Made by a program: the position numbers and the translations under genes
Notes under the pieces: model-generated
What the model saw: only the letters and a program-made list of their open reading frames with translations
What the model was told of the DNA's origin: nothing
Database searches by the model: none
Part shown: one piece after another, positions 30,893 to 39,384 of the stretch
How positions within the stretch are numbered: the stretch's first letter is position 1
How the letters are laid out: the number at the start of each line of letters is the position of its first letter
NCBI RefSeq assembly: GCF_900112375.1
Contig: NZ_FOLS01000005.1
Span: 1 to 64,000 of the forward strand
DNA from: Pseudomonas citronellolis
GTDB lineage: Bacteria; Pseudomonadota; Gammaproteobacteria; Pseudomonadales; Pseudomonadaceae
Reading direction: 5' to 3'
Length of the DNA stretch: 64,000 bases

Positions 30893-32638
30893 ATGACGGC
30901 GCCCGATACATTCCGTTCGTCCCATTCGCCTGCCAACCGCCACGCCGACCTGCTGCTGCGCAACGGCCGCTTCTACACCCTCGACCCGGCGCAGCCCTGG
31001 GCCGAGGCCGTGGCCATCCGCGACGGCCGTTTCCTCGCCGTCGGCCGCGCCGAGGAACTGGCGCACCTGGTCGGCCCGCAGACCCGCCAGCACGACCTCG
31101 GCGGCGCCTTCTGCATGCCCGGCCTGCACGACATGCACACCCACCCGGACCTGGCCCTGGCCCCGCGCTACGCCGACGACCTCGACGTGGGCATCGAGGA
31201 CCCGAGCCCCGAGCAGTTGGCCGCGGCCATCCGCGCCTACGCCGACAGCCACCCCGGCGACGGCTGGGTCTACGGCCAGTACTGGGTGCGCTACACCTTC
31301 CGCGAGGCCGGGCTGAAACCGGGCCGCGAGTGGCTCGACAGCGTCATGCCGGACCGCCCGGTGGCGCTGCTCGACCGCATGTGGGGGACCATGATGGTCA
31401 ACTCCCGCGCCCTCGAACTGGCCGGCATCGACGCCGCCACGCCCGACCCGCGCAACGGCTACCTGGAGCGCGACGAGCTGACCGGCGAACCCAACGGCCT
31501 GCTGATCGACGGTGCCTACGCGCTGATCCACGCCGCCATGCCGCCCACCCCCATCGAGGTGCTGCGCCGCGCCTACCGCGACGGCGTGCACTTCCAGAGC
31601 GCCCGCGGCGTCACCGCCAGCAAGTACGTGCACGTCTGCGAACGCCGCCTGCAGGCGCTCAAGGAACTGGACGACGCCGGCCAGCTGACCCTGCGCGTGG
31701 AAGCGGCGATCAGCTGGCAGGACGACATCTTCCCGGTGCGCCGGCGCTGGGAACTGCTCAGCGGCGAGCGCCACTACTACCGCAGCGCGCGGCTGTCGGC
31801 CAACGCCGTGAAGTTCCACTTCGACGGCACCGTGGAGCCGCGCTCGTCGTTCCTCATCAGCCCCTGGCCGGGCGAGGACAGCTGGCGCGGCAAGCTCAAC
31901 CTGACCCCCGAGCACATCACCGACATGGTGGTGGACATGGACCGCCGCGGCATCCGCGTGATCGCCCACTGCACCGGCGACGGCGCCTCCGACGTGTTCC
32001 TCGACGCGGTGGCCGAGGCGCGCCGGCGCAACGGCTTCAGCGGCATCCGCCACCAGTGCGCGCACAGCACCATCCTGCACCCGGGCAACCTCAAGCGCTT
32101 CCGCGAGCTGGAAGTGATCGCCGAGTTCTCCCCGGCAGCCTGGTACCCCACGCCCTTCGCCAGCGGCGCGCGCTCCGGCTACGGCGCCGAGCGCCTGAAG
32201 CGCATCTACGACTACAAGGGCGTGCTCGCCGCCGGCGGCATCGCGGTGATGGGCACCGACTGGCCGGTGGCCTCCATCGACCCCTGGCTGGCCCTGGAGA
32301 CCATGATCACCCGGCAGAACCCCTGGAACGACGACCCGGCCTGCTTCGGCGAACCCATCGGCCTGGAGCAGGCGCTGCAGGTGGTGACCCTGAACGGTGC
32401 CCACGCCATGGGCCTGGAGCACCTGACCGGCAGCATCGAGGCCGGCAAGTCGGCGGACTTCATCGTGCTGGACCGCGACCTCTTCGCCCAGCCGCCGCGC
32501 GGCTACATCCACCGCACCCAGGTCGAGCAGACCTTCGTCGAGGGCCGCCCGGTCTACGACCGCCAGGGCGTGTTCAGCGGACCGCTGCAGGCGGTGTGGC
32601 AGGGCGAAGTGCCGCAGATCATGAGGGACGACCGATGA
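30893..32638 (+). CDS. Metal-dependent amidohydrolase, YtcJ/NfdA type
   Basis: The 581-aa amidohydrolase-superfamily enzyme has metal-ligand motifs in order: MHTHPD, a lysine in VKFHFDG (carboxylated-lysine position), HCTGDGA, HQCAH and GTDWP. The fold includes the N- and C-terminal beta-sandwich segments (LLLRNGRFYTL; ADFIVLDRDLF). Family members hydrolyse N-substituted formamides, amides or related C-N bonds; the real substrate is unknown. AGGGGAGC precedes the start. The stop overlaps the next gene (ATGA), so the enzyme and a CobW GTPase are translationally coupled. Confidence 0.85.
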   Translation: MTAPDTFRSSHSPANRHADLLLRNGRFYTLDPAQPWAEAVAIRDGRFLAVGRAEELAHLVGPQTRQHDLGGAFCMPGLHDMHTHPDLALAPRYADDLDVGIEDPSPEQLAAAIRAYADSHPGDGWVYGQYWVRYTFREAGLKPGREWLDSVMPDRPVALLDRMWGTMMVNSRALELAGIDAATPDPRNGYLERDELTGEPNGLLIDGAYALIHAAMPPTPIEVLRRAYRDGVHFQSARGVTASKYVHVCERRLQALKELDDAGQLTLRVEAAISWQDDIFPVRRRWELLSGERHYYRSARLSANAVKFHFDGTVEPRSSFLISPWPGEDSWRGKLNLTPEHITDMVVDMDRRGIRVIAHCTGDGASDVFLDAVAEARRRNGFSGIRHQCAHSTILHPGNLKRFRELEVIAEFSPAAWYPTPFASGARSGYGAERLKRIYDYKGVLAAGGIAVMGTDWPVASIDPWLALETMITRQNPWNDDPACFGEPIGLEQALQVVTLNGAHAMGLEHLTGSIEAGKSADFIVLDRDLFAQPPRGYIHRTQVEQTFVEGRPVYDRQGVFSGPLQAVWQGEVPQIMRDDR

Positions 32639-33540
32639 GCATCCCGGTGACCGTGGTCGCCGGCTTCCTCGGCGCCGGCAAGACCACCCTGCTGCGCCGC
32701 CTGGTGCAGCAGTGCGCCGGGCAGCGCCTGGCGCTGATCGTCAACGACTTCGGCGAACTGAACGTGGACGCCGAGATGATCGCCGAGCAGAGCGACGCGG
32801 TGTACGCCCTGCAGAACGGCTGCCTGTGCTGCACCATGCAGGACGACCTGCTGGCCCAGCTCGGCCGCCTGGCCGCGATGCAGCCGGCGGTGGAGCGCAT
32901 CGTCATCGAATGCAGCGGCGTGGCCGACCCGCAGCCGATCATCCAGGCCCTGGGCTACCCGCAGCTGCGCAGGCACATGCACCTGGACGCGCTCATCACC
33001 CTGGTGGACGCCGCCCGCAGCCAGCCGCTGGAAGGCGAGTACGCGCAACTGGAAAGGCGCCAGGCGGCCGCGGCCGACCTGCTGCTGCTGAACAAGGCCG
33101 ACATAGCGACGCCGGAGCAACTGCAGGCCCTGCGCCAGCGCTTCGGCGAGCCGCGGCGGATGCTGCAGACGGTGCAGGCGGAAATACCCGACGAGCTGCT
33201 CTACGGCGAACGCCCGGAGCGCGCGCAGCGCCTGGCGCCGCTGGGTGTCGATCACGGCCGGCTGTTCGACAGCTGGACCTGGCGCCACGCCGGCCAGTTC
33301 GACCCCCGGCGCCTGCGCGCCTGGCTCGACCAGTTGCCGGAAGGCCTGTTCCGCCTCAAGGGCCGGGTGCAGGTCAGCGGCCGCGAACAGCCGCTGTGGC
33401 TGCAATACGTCGGCGGCCGCAGCCAGTTCCTGGCGGCGCAGGCGCAGGAGGGCGACAACTGCCTGGTATTCATCGCCAGCGCCGCTGCCGGGCTGCGCGA
33501 GCGTCTGGAGGCCAGCCTGGAACAGTGCCTGGCCGCCTGA
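32635..33540 (+). CDS. CobW/P47K-family GTPase (putative metallochaperone)
   Basis: This G3E-family GTPase of 301 aa has Walker A GFLGAGKTTL, the CxCC metal-binding motif GCLCC, switch/Walker B ECSGVADP and the guanine motif NKAD, plus a C-terminal CobW_C domain. G3E proteins insert or deliver metals (Zn, Co, Ni) to client enzymes. Translational coupling to a metal-dependent amidohydrolase suggests that the enzyme is its client. This is inference from gene order and family biology. Confidence 0.88.
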   Translation: MSIPVTVVAGFLGAGKTTLLRRLVQQCAGQRLALIVNDFGELNVDAEMIAEQSDAVYALQNGCLCCTMQDDLLAQLGRLAAMQPAVERIVIECSGVADPQPIIQALGYPQLRRHMHLDALITLVDAARSQPLEGEYAQLERRQAAAADLLLLNKADIATPEQLQALRQRFGEPRRMLQTVQAEIPDELLYGERPERAQRLAPLGVDHGRLFDSWTWRHAGQFDPRRLRAWLDQLPEGLFRLKGRVQVSGREQPLWLQYVGGRSQFLAAQAQEGDNCLVFIASAAAGLRERLEASLEQCLAA

Positions 33541-34295
33541 CGCGAGAAGCCGTGTTCCCCGGCAACCTGTAGGAGCGGGCCCTGCCCGCGATATCGCGCG
33601 CAGGGCGCGCTCCTACAGGGGAATGGCGTGGGTGGGGCGGCGTAGGAGCGGATCCCATCCGCGAATCGCGCCGATATGTCCGGCCATCGCGGACAAGGTC
33701 CGCTTACGTTTCCAGGAAGCACGGCTCTTCGCAGGATGGTGTTGAGCGAAGCGATACCCATCAGCGCAACTGGCCGCCTGAAGCAGGGCTCGCTCCTACG
33801 AGAAGCCGTGTTCCCCGGCAACCTGTAGGAGCGGGCCCTGCCCGCGATTCGCGCGCAGGGCGCGCTCCTACAGGGGAATGGCGTGGGTGGGGCAGCGCAG
33901 GAGCGGATCCCATCCGCGAATCGCGCCGATATGCCCGGCCATCGCGGACAAGGTCCGCTTACGTTTCCAGGAAGCACGGCTCTTCGTAGGATGGTGTTGA
34001 GCGAAGCGATACCCATCAGCGCAACTGGCTGCCTGAAGCAGGGCTCTTCGTAGGAGCGAGCTTGCTCGCGAACCAACCCCCGCTGCGAGGCCGGGTTCGC
34101 GAGCAAGCTCGCTCCTACGAGAAGACGTGTTCCCCGGCAACCTGTAGGAGCGGGCCCTGCCCGCGATATCGCGCGCAGGGCCCGCTCCTACAGGGGAATG
34201 GCGTGGGTGGGGCAGCGTAGGAGCGGATCCCATCCGCGAATCGCGCCGATATGCCCGGCCATCGCGGACAAGATCCGCTCCATGAGCCACGAAGC
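33541..34295. repeat. Three-copy tandem array of composite REP units
   Basis: No gene is seen in this 755-bp gap. A composite unit recurs at 33552, 33808 and 34127 (matching points of GTGTTCCCCGGCAACCTG). Each holds GTAGGAGCGGGCCCTGCCCG...GCTCCTAC, then GTAGGAGCGGATCCCATCCGCG... The first two copies also contain TTGAGCGAAGCGATACCCATC. Copies 1 and 2 are spaced 256 bp. Copies 2 and 3 are spaced 319 bp because an extra GTAGGAGCGAGCTTGCTCGC inverted pair is inserted near 34050-34120. Near identity implies recent duplication. Confidence 0.85.
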
Positions 34296-35609
34296 TCAGC
34301 GGAATTTCTCCAGCAGCTGGTAGTACCACATCCCCGCCGCCAGCATCGGGTTGCCGAACACGTCGCCCAGGGGCACCTTCACGTGCTTGCACTGGGCGAA
34401 GGTGTCGAATTGCTCCAGGTCGCCGCTCATGGCCGTGGCCATGATCTCGCCCATGATGTGGGTGGTGGCCACGCCGTGGCCGGAGTAGCCCTGGCAGTAC
34501 CAGACGTTGTCCGAGAGCTTGCCCAGTTGCGGGATGCGGTTCATCACGATGCCCATGGCGCAGCTCCACTGGAATTCGATCTCCACGCCCTTGAGCGCCG
34601 GGAAGGTGCGTTCGATGCACGGGCGCAGTTCGCCGGCGATGTCCCGCGAGTCGCGCCCGGAGTAGTTGGCGCCGCCGCCGAACAGCAGGCGGCCGTCGGC
34701 GGTCAGGCGGTAGTAGTCGAGCACGAAGCGGCAGTCGTAGACGGCCAGGTCCTGCGGGTTGATGCGCTTGGCCAGCGCGCCCAGCGGCTTGGTGGTGACG
34801 ATGCCGCCCATGGCCGGGAAGATCATGCCCTTGAGCTGCTTGCGTTCCAGCTTGTGGTAGACGTCGCCAGCCAGCAGCACCTGGGCGGCGTTGATCCGCC
34901 CGCCGGTGGTGACCACCGCCGGCCGCGGGCCGTGGACGATGTCCAGCACCTCGGAGTGCTCGAAGATCAGCCCGCCCAGGCTCTCCAGGGCCTTGGCCTC
35001 GCCGATGCACAGGTTGAGCGGGTGCAGGTGCATGTTGCGCATATTCTTGATGGCGCCGCAGTACAGGTCGCTTTCCAGGTGCTGGCGCACGCCGGCGGCG
35101 TCGAGCAGGCTGATCTCGGCGCTCATGCCGCGGCGCACGGCCTCTTCATAGGAGGCTTCCAGCTCGGCCATGTGCGACGGCTTCATGGCCGCGTGCAGGT
35201 GGCCGAACTTGAGGTCGCAGGCGATGCCGTATTTCGCCACGCGGCTCTTGATGATCTCGTGGCCACGCCAGCGCAGGTGCCAGATAAAGTCGTCGACGTC
35301 GTTGCCCAGCCACTGCTGCATCTGCTTGCGCATGGCCGAATCGCCGGACAGGCTGCCGGTGACCTGGCCGCCGTTGCGCCCGCTGGCGCCCCAGCCGACC
35401 TTGTTGGTCTCGACGATGGCCACCTTGTAGCCGCGCTCGGCCAGCTCCACGGCGGTGGTCACGCCGGTGAAGCCGCCGCCGATGATGGCGATGTCGACGT
35501 TCACTTCGCCTTGCAGGGTGGGGTAGTCGGTCTCCACGGCCAGGCTGGCGGAATAATAGGAAGGGGCGCGCTCGGGGGCGGCTTTGGCGGGTTTCAGTGC
35601 GGCGTTCAT
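34296..35609 (-). CDS. FAD-dependent gamma-glutamylpolyamine oxidase, PauB/PuuB-like
   Basis: The DAO-family flavoprotein (437 aa) has a Rossmann motif IAIIGGGFTGVTTAVELAERG, then the flavin-contact region GWGASGRNGGQVTGSLSGD and a C-terminal CQGYSGHGVATTHIMGEI. It matches the PuuB/PauB group that oxidises gamma-glutamylputrescine or other gamma-glutamylated polyamines to aldehydes. It lies 168 bp downstream of a glutamine-synthetase-like gene of the same pathway. Pseudomonads carry several PauB paralogues, so the exact substrate is uncertain. Confidence 0.85.
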   Translation of the reverse strand: MNAALKPAKAAPERAPSYYSASLAVETDYPTLQGEVNVDIAIIGGGFTGVTTAVELAERGYKVAIVETNKVGWGASGRNGGQVTGSLSGDSAMRKQMQQWLGNDVDDFIWHLRWRGHEIIKSRVAKYGIACDLKFGHLHAAMKPSHMAELEASYEEAVRRGMSAEISLLDAAGVRQHLESDLYCGAIKNMRNMHLHPLNLCIGEAKALESLGGLIFEHSEVLDIVHGPRPAVVTTGGRINAAQVLLAGDVYHKLERKQLKGMIFPAMGGIVTTKPLGALAKRINPQDLAVYDCRFVLDYYRLTADGRLLFGGGANYSGRDSRDIAGELRPCIERTFPALKGVEIEFQWSCAMGIVMNRIPQLGKLSDNVWYCQGYSGHGVATTHIMGEIMATAMSGDLEQFDTFAQCKHVKVPLGDVFGNPMLAAGMWYYQLLEKFR

Positions 35610-35637
35610 TTTTTGTGTTTTTCCTGTTGTCTGGTTT

Positions 35638-35770
35638 CCCTCTCCCTAGCCCTCTCCCTGAAGGGAGAGGGGACTGTTCGGAGCGAGGGTTTGAATTCGT
35701 TGTCAGCCGGTGGCGCCGTTGTTCAGCGCTACGCCGGACTGCCCCTCTCCCGCTTGCGGGAGAGGGGCTC
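35638..35770. repeat. CCCTCTCCC / GGGAGAGGG palindromes between the pau genes
   Basis: Two units of the same family as those at 6.6, 18.7-19.3, 41.2-41.4 and 46.6-47.0 kb occur here: CCCTCTCCCTGAAGGGAGAG at about 35650 and CCCCTCTCCCGCTTGCGGGA at about 35742. They separate the synthetase from the oxidase in the presumed operon. Confidence 0.75.
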
Positions 35771-35777
35771 TTAAGCC

Positions 35778-37142
35778 TCAAGCCTGATGCAGATACCACC
35801 GCCAATCCTGCTCCCCCACCTCACCCATGAACTGCCGGTACTCCGCCTGCTTCACCTTCAGGTACACGCCCAGGAACTCCCGCCCCAGCGCATCCCGCGC
35901 CCAGCTCGACTGTTCCAGCGCGCGCAGCGAGGTGAGCCAGTCGGTGGGCAGCAGTTCCCTGGCCTGGGCGTAGCCGTTGCCCTCGACGGGCGCGCCCGGG
36001 TCGATGGCTTCGCGGATGCCGCGATGGATGCCGGCGAGGATCGCAGCCGCCGCCAGGTAAGGATTGGCATCGGCCCCGCAGATGCGGTGCTCGATGTGCC
36101 GGGTGTGCGCCGGCCCGCCCGGCACGCGCAGGCTGACGGTGCGGTTGTCGACGCCCCAGGTCGGCGCCAGCGGCGCGTAGCTGTTGGCCTGGAAGCGCCG
36201 GTAGGAGTTGGCGTTGGGGCAGAACAGCAGCAGCGAGTCGAGCAGGCTGGCGAGCATGCCGCCCACCGCCTGGCGCAGCAGGGGCGTGCCGGCCGGCTCT
36301 GCGCTGGCGAACAGGTTCGCCCCGGCGGCATCGGCCAGCGACACATGCATGTGCATGCCGGTGCCGGCCAGGTCGTCGAACGGCTTGGCCATGAAGCAGG
36401 CCTGCATCCCATGCTTGTGCGCCACGCCCTTGACCAGGCGCTTGTAGCGCACGGCCTGGTCCATGGCGGTGAGGGCGTCGCCGTGCTCCAAGGTGATCTC
36501 CACCTGGCCCGGGGCGTATTCGGAGATGGCGGTGCGCGCCGGGATGCCCTGGGCCTTGCAGGCGGCATAGAGGTCGGCGAGGAAGGGTTCGATCTGCTCC
36601 AGTTCGCGCAGGCCGTAGACCTGGGTGGAGCGCGGCCGGCCGCCGTCGGCGTCCAGCGCCGGTTGCGGGCGGCCGTTGGCGTCGCGCTTGGCGTCCAGCA
36701 GGTAGAACTCCAGCTCGCAGGCCATCACCGGGTGGTAGCCGGCGGCCTTCAACTCGTCGATCACCTTGACCAGCACGTGGCGCGGGTCGGCGATGTCCGC
36801 CGGCTTGCCTTCGACCGGGTGCATGCTGACCTGCACGGCGGCGCTGGGAATCTGCCGCCAGGGCAGGCGCACCAGGCTGCCGGCCAGTGGGTAGGCGCGG
36901 CAGTCGATGTCGCCGACCTCCCACACCAGCCCGGAATCCTCCACGTCGTCGCCGTGCAGGGTCAGGCCGAGAATGGTGCTCGGCAAGGGCCGGCCGGACT
37001 CGTAGACCGCCAGCAGTTCCTCGCGGTGCAGCAGCTTGCCGCGGGGCACGCCGTTGGCGTCGAGGATGAACAGCTCGACCATCTCGATGTCGGGATTGGC
37101 GGCCAGGAAGTCCTGGGCCTCTTGCACGGGGGCGAATTTCAT
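35778..37142 (-). CDS. Gamma-glutamylpolyamine synthetase, PauA/PuuA-like
   Basis: The 454-aa glutamine-synthetase-fold ligase has the catalytic signatures MACELEFYLLD, EYAPGQVEITLEHGDAL, GMHMHVSLAD and RFQANSYAPLAPTWGVDNR. This group adds glutamate to a terminal amine of putrescine, cadaverine or spermidine using ATP, the first step of the gamma-glutamylation pathway. It lacks the adenylylation loop typical of GlnA. Co-direction with the PauB-like oxidase supports the pathway. Its substrate preference among polyamines cannot be read. Confidence 0.87.
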   Translation of the reverse strand: MKFAPVQEAQDFLAANPDIEMVELFILDANGVPRGKLLHREELLAVYESGRPLPSTILGLTLHGDDVEDSGLVWEVGDIDCRAYPLAGSLVRLPWRQIPSAAVQVSMHPVEGKPADIADPRHVLVKVIDELKAAGYHPVMACELEFYLLDAKRDANGRPQPALDADGGRPRSTQVYGLRELEQIEPFLADLYAACKAQGIPARTAISEYAPGQVEITLEHGDALTAMDQAVRYKRLVKGVAHKHGMQACFMAKPFDDLAGTGMHMHVSLADAAGANLFASAEPAGTPLLRQAVGGMLASLLDSLLLFCPNANSYRRFQANSYAPLAPTWGVDNRTVSLRVPGGPAHTRHIEHRICGADANPYLAAAAILAGIHRGIREAIDPGAPVEGNGYAQARELLPTDWLTSLRALEQSSWARDALGREFLGVYLKVKQAEYRQFMGEVGEQDWRWYLHQA

Positions 37143-37653
37143 TGGTGTTCTCGCATAGCGCCAATGGGCGCGCTGATGGCCTGCGCGGCCGGGCTGCGGC
37201 GGGGCAGGCGATGCAATGGCTACGCCAGCTCGCGCAGCGTCGGGCGCCTGCGTTCAGCGTAGTTCCAGCAAAGGGGTGGGCGGGGCGCCCGTCAGCGTGC
37301 GGCGCTATCCGGTGGACGCGCGTGGCGGCAGTGCCAGAGCGCCCAGAAGGCCAGCTCCAGCGGCAGCGAGAGGGGTTGCAGGCGCAGCCAGCGGCAGCGT
37401 TCGCGCGGCAGGCGCAGGGGCTCTGCCTGGGAGGCGGAGGCGCTGGCGGCGGCGAAGTGCTGTTGCAGAAGGTGCATGGGTGGCTGCGTGGGGGACGATG
37501 CCCGGAGACTCGCACAGGCGATGGGTGCTTTAAATGTGAATCTGGTGGAACTCAGTTGAGCGAAATCGAAACTGATTGCCGCCCGGTCGATCCGCGCCAC
37601 CGGCGCCGGCCCTGCCGCCTAAACTGAGCGAAACCCGTCACGCCGCGCAGCCC
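37143..37653. other. 511-bp intergenic region with no convincing gene
   Basis: The region separates pauA (minus) from the MoaD-like gene (plus) and must contain both promoters. A reading frame on the minus strand at 37292-37477 could encode a 61-residue peptide but has no ribosome-binding site. No strong palindrome beyond GCGCCAATGGGCGC just upstream of pauA was noticed. Confidence 0.5.
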
Positions 37654-37923
37654 ATGGCCCATATCGTCTTCGCCCCGTCCATCCAGCGCCACGTCGAAGT
37701 GCCCGAGCAGGACCTGCCCGGCGCCACCCTCGGCGGCCTGCTGGAGGGCGTGTTCGCCCGGCATCCGCGCCTGCGCGGCTACCTGCTGGACGACCAGGGC
37801 GGCCTGCGCCGGCACGTCACCGTGTTCATCGACGGCCTGCGCCTGCGCGACCGCCAGGGCCTGGGCGACGTGGTGGCGGACGACAGCGAGGTGTACGTGG
37901 TGCAGGCGCTGTCCGGCGGCTGA
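37654..37923 (+). CDS. MoaD/ThiS-like small beta-grasp protein
   Basis: The 89-aa protein has the ubiquitin-like beta-grasp pattern and ends in the di-glycine tail (VVQALSGG) that sulfur carriers use for adenylation and thiocarboxylation. The start at 37654 (MAHIVFAPSIQ) is chosen because it gives the usual domain length. No dedicated E1-like enzyme is adjacent. It is followed after 17 bp by a beta-propeller gene, a pairing I recall from other bacteria. The function of the pair is unknown. Confidence 0.8.
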   Translation: MAHIVFAPSIQRHVEVPEQDLPGATLGGLLEGVFARHPRLRGYLLDDQGGLRRHVTVFIDGLRLRDRQGLGDVVADDSEVYVVQALSGG

Positions 37924-37940
37924 AACCCGGAGGAGGGCAG

Positions 37941-39044
37941 ATGGAAGACCGATTGCTGGTGGCCACGCGCAAGGGCCTGTTCAGCTTCCTGCAGGATCGC
38001 GGCACCTGGCACGAGGCGGGCCAGGACTTCCTCGGCGAGCCGGTGAACATGCTGCTGGCCGACCCCCGCGACGACACCCTCTACGCCGCCCTGGACCTCG
38101 GCCACTTCGGCTGCAAGCTGTGGCGCAAGCCCTGCGGCGGCGACTGGCAGGAATGCGCGGTGCCGGTCTACCCGCCGCAGCCGGACCCGCTGCCCACGCC
38201 GGCCGAAGGCGAGGCCCCGCAGGCGCCCTGGAGCCTGCAGCTGATCTGGTGCCTGGAGACCGGCGGCACCGACCAGGCCGGCACCCTCTGGGCCGGGACC
38301 ATCCCCGGCGGCCTGTTCCGCAGCGACGACCATGGCGACAGCTGGACGCTCAACCGCCCGCTGTGGGACCGCCCCGAACGCGCCCGCTGGTTCGGCGGCG
38401 GCTACGACTGGCCGGGCATCCATTCCGTCAGCGTCGACCCGCGCGACAGCCGCCACCTCACCGTCGGGGTGTCCTGCGGCGGCGTCTGGCAGAGCCACGA
38501 CGAAGGCGCCAGCTGGCGCAACACCACCGCCGGCATGTACGCCGACTACATGCCGCCGGACCTGCGCGAGGAGGGCGCCATCCAGGACCCGCACCGCCTG
38601 GTGCACTGCCCGGCGCGGCCGGACCGGCTGTGGGTGCAGCACCACAACGGCATCTTCGTTTCCAGCGATGGCGGCGCCAACTGGCGCGACGTGCCGGCGC
38701 AACCGTCCAGCTTCGGCTTCGCCGTGGCCGTGCACCCCACGCGGCCGGACACCGCCTGGTTCGTCCCGGCGACGAAGGACATCTGCCGCATCCCGGTGGC
38801 CGGGCGATTCTTGGTCAACCGCACGGAGGATGGCGGCCAGAGCTTCCAGGCCCTGGACCACGGCCTGCCCCAGGGCCCGTGCTACGACCTGGTGTACCGC
38901 CACGGCCTGGCCGTGGACGACGACGGCGAGCGCCTGGCCATGGGCTCGACCACCGGCGGCCTGTGGTTGTCGGAGGACGGCGGCGAGCGCTGGGAATGCC
39001 TGTCCGCGCACCTGCCGCCGATCTACTGCGTGCGCTTCGGCTAG
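37941..39044 (+). CDS. BNR-repeat beta-propeller protein (sialidase/VPS10-like fold)
   Basis: The 367-aa protein has repeated Asp-box-like motifs (RSDDHGDSWTL, QSHDEGASWRN, SSDGGANWRD, LSEDGGERWEC) spaced like blades of a propeller. No signal peptide is visible, so it is probably cytoplasmic, unlike sialidases. GGAGGAG precedes the start. It should be co-transcribed with the MoaD-like gene. Its stop overlaps the stop of the convergent small membrane-protein gene (CTAG). Catalytic sialidase residues are not evident, so a binding or scaffold role is more likely. Confidence 0.8.
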   Translation: MEDRLLVATRKGLFSFLQDRGTWHEAGQDFLGEPVNMLLADPRDDTLYAALDLGHFGCKLWRKPCGGDWQECAVPVYPPQPDPLPTPAEGEAPQAPWSLQLIWCLETGGTDQAGTLWAGTIPGGLFRSDDHGDSWTLNRPLWDRPERARWFGGGYDWPGIHSVSVDPRDSRHLTVGVSCGGVWQSHDEGASWRNTTAGMYADYMPPDLREEGAIQDPHRLVHCPARPDRLWVQHHNGIFVSSDGGANWRDVPAQPSSFGFAVAVHPTRPDTAWFVPATKDICRIPVAGRFLVNRTEDGGQSFQALDHGLPQGPCYDLVYRHGLAVDDDGERLAMGSTTGGLWLSEDGGERWECLSAHLPPIYCVRFG

Positions 39045-39304
39045 GGCTGCCCGTCGCGCTCGTCCTGCTTCTGGTAATGCGCCAGGATCATCCGCGCCGG
39101 GATCAGCGCCGCCAGGCCCAAGGCGCCGCACAGGGTGATGATGCTGGTGCCGGTGGGGTCTTCCAGGCTGTCGCCCAGGGCCGCCAAGCCGATGGTCAGC
39201 AGGATCATCACCAGGCCGAACCATTGCGCCATCTGCGCCCAGCGCAACAGCATGGCGCGGCGCGCCTCGTGCAGGTGGAAATCCGGGTGGCTGTGGTGCC
39301 GCAT
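39041..39304 (-). CDS. Small membrane protein of unknown function
   Basis: The 87-aa protein has two hydrophobic helices (about 28-45 and 55-72) and polar ends; the C-terminus is HYQKQDERDGQP. AGGAGG lies 8 nt before the ATG at 39304, which supports this start. No family is recognised. It is convergent with the propeller gene and sits 80 bp downstream of the LysR gene on the same strand. Confidence 0.65.
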   Translation of the reverse strand: MRHHSHPDFHLHEARRAMLLRWAQMAQWFGLVMILLTIGLAALGDSLEDPTGTSIITLCGALGLAALIPARMILAHYQKQDERDGQP

Positions 39305-39384
39305 GCTCGTGTCCTCCTCGTGTTCTCGCACCAGCCTACGCCGCTGGCGGCGTCGGCGGCGGCGGCCGGCCGAGCGGTAGGCCG

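Noticed and set aside
33541..34295. Possible CRISPR-like array of repeats
   Set aside because: Units are long, palindromic and tandemly duplicated with no unique spacers of constant length and no cas genes. They are REP-type elements.
37292..37600. 102-codon minus-strand frame upstream of pauA
   Set aside because: It has no ribosome-binding site and no recognisable family, and its amino-acid composition resembles non-coding GC-rich sequence.
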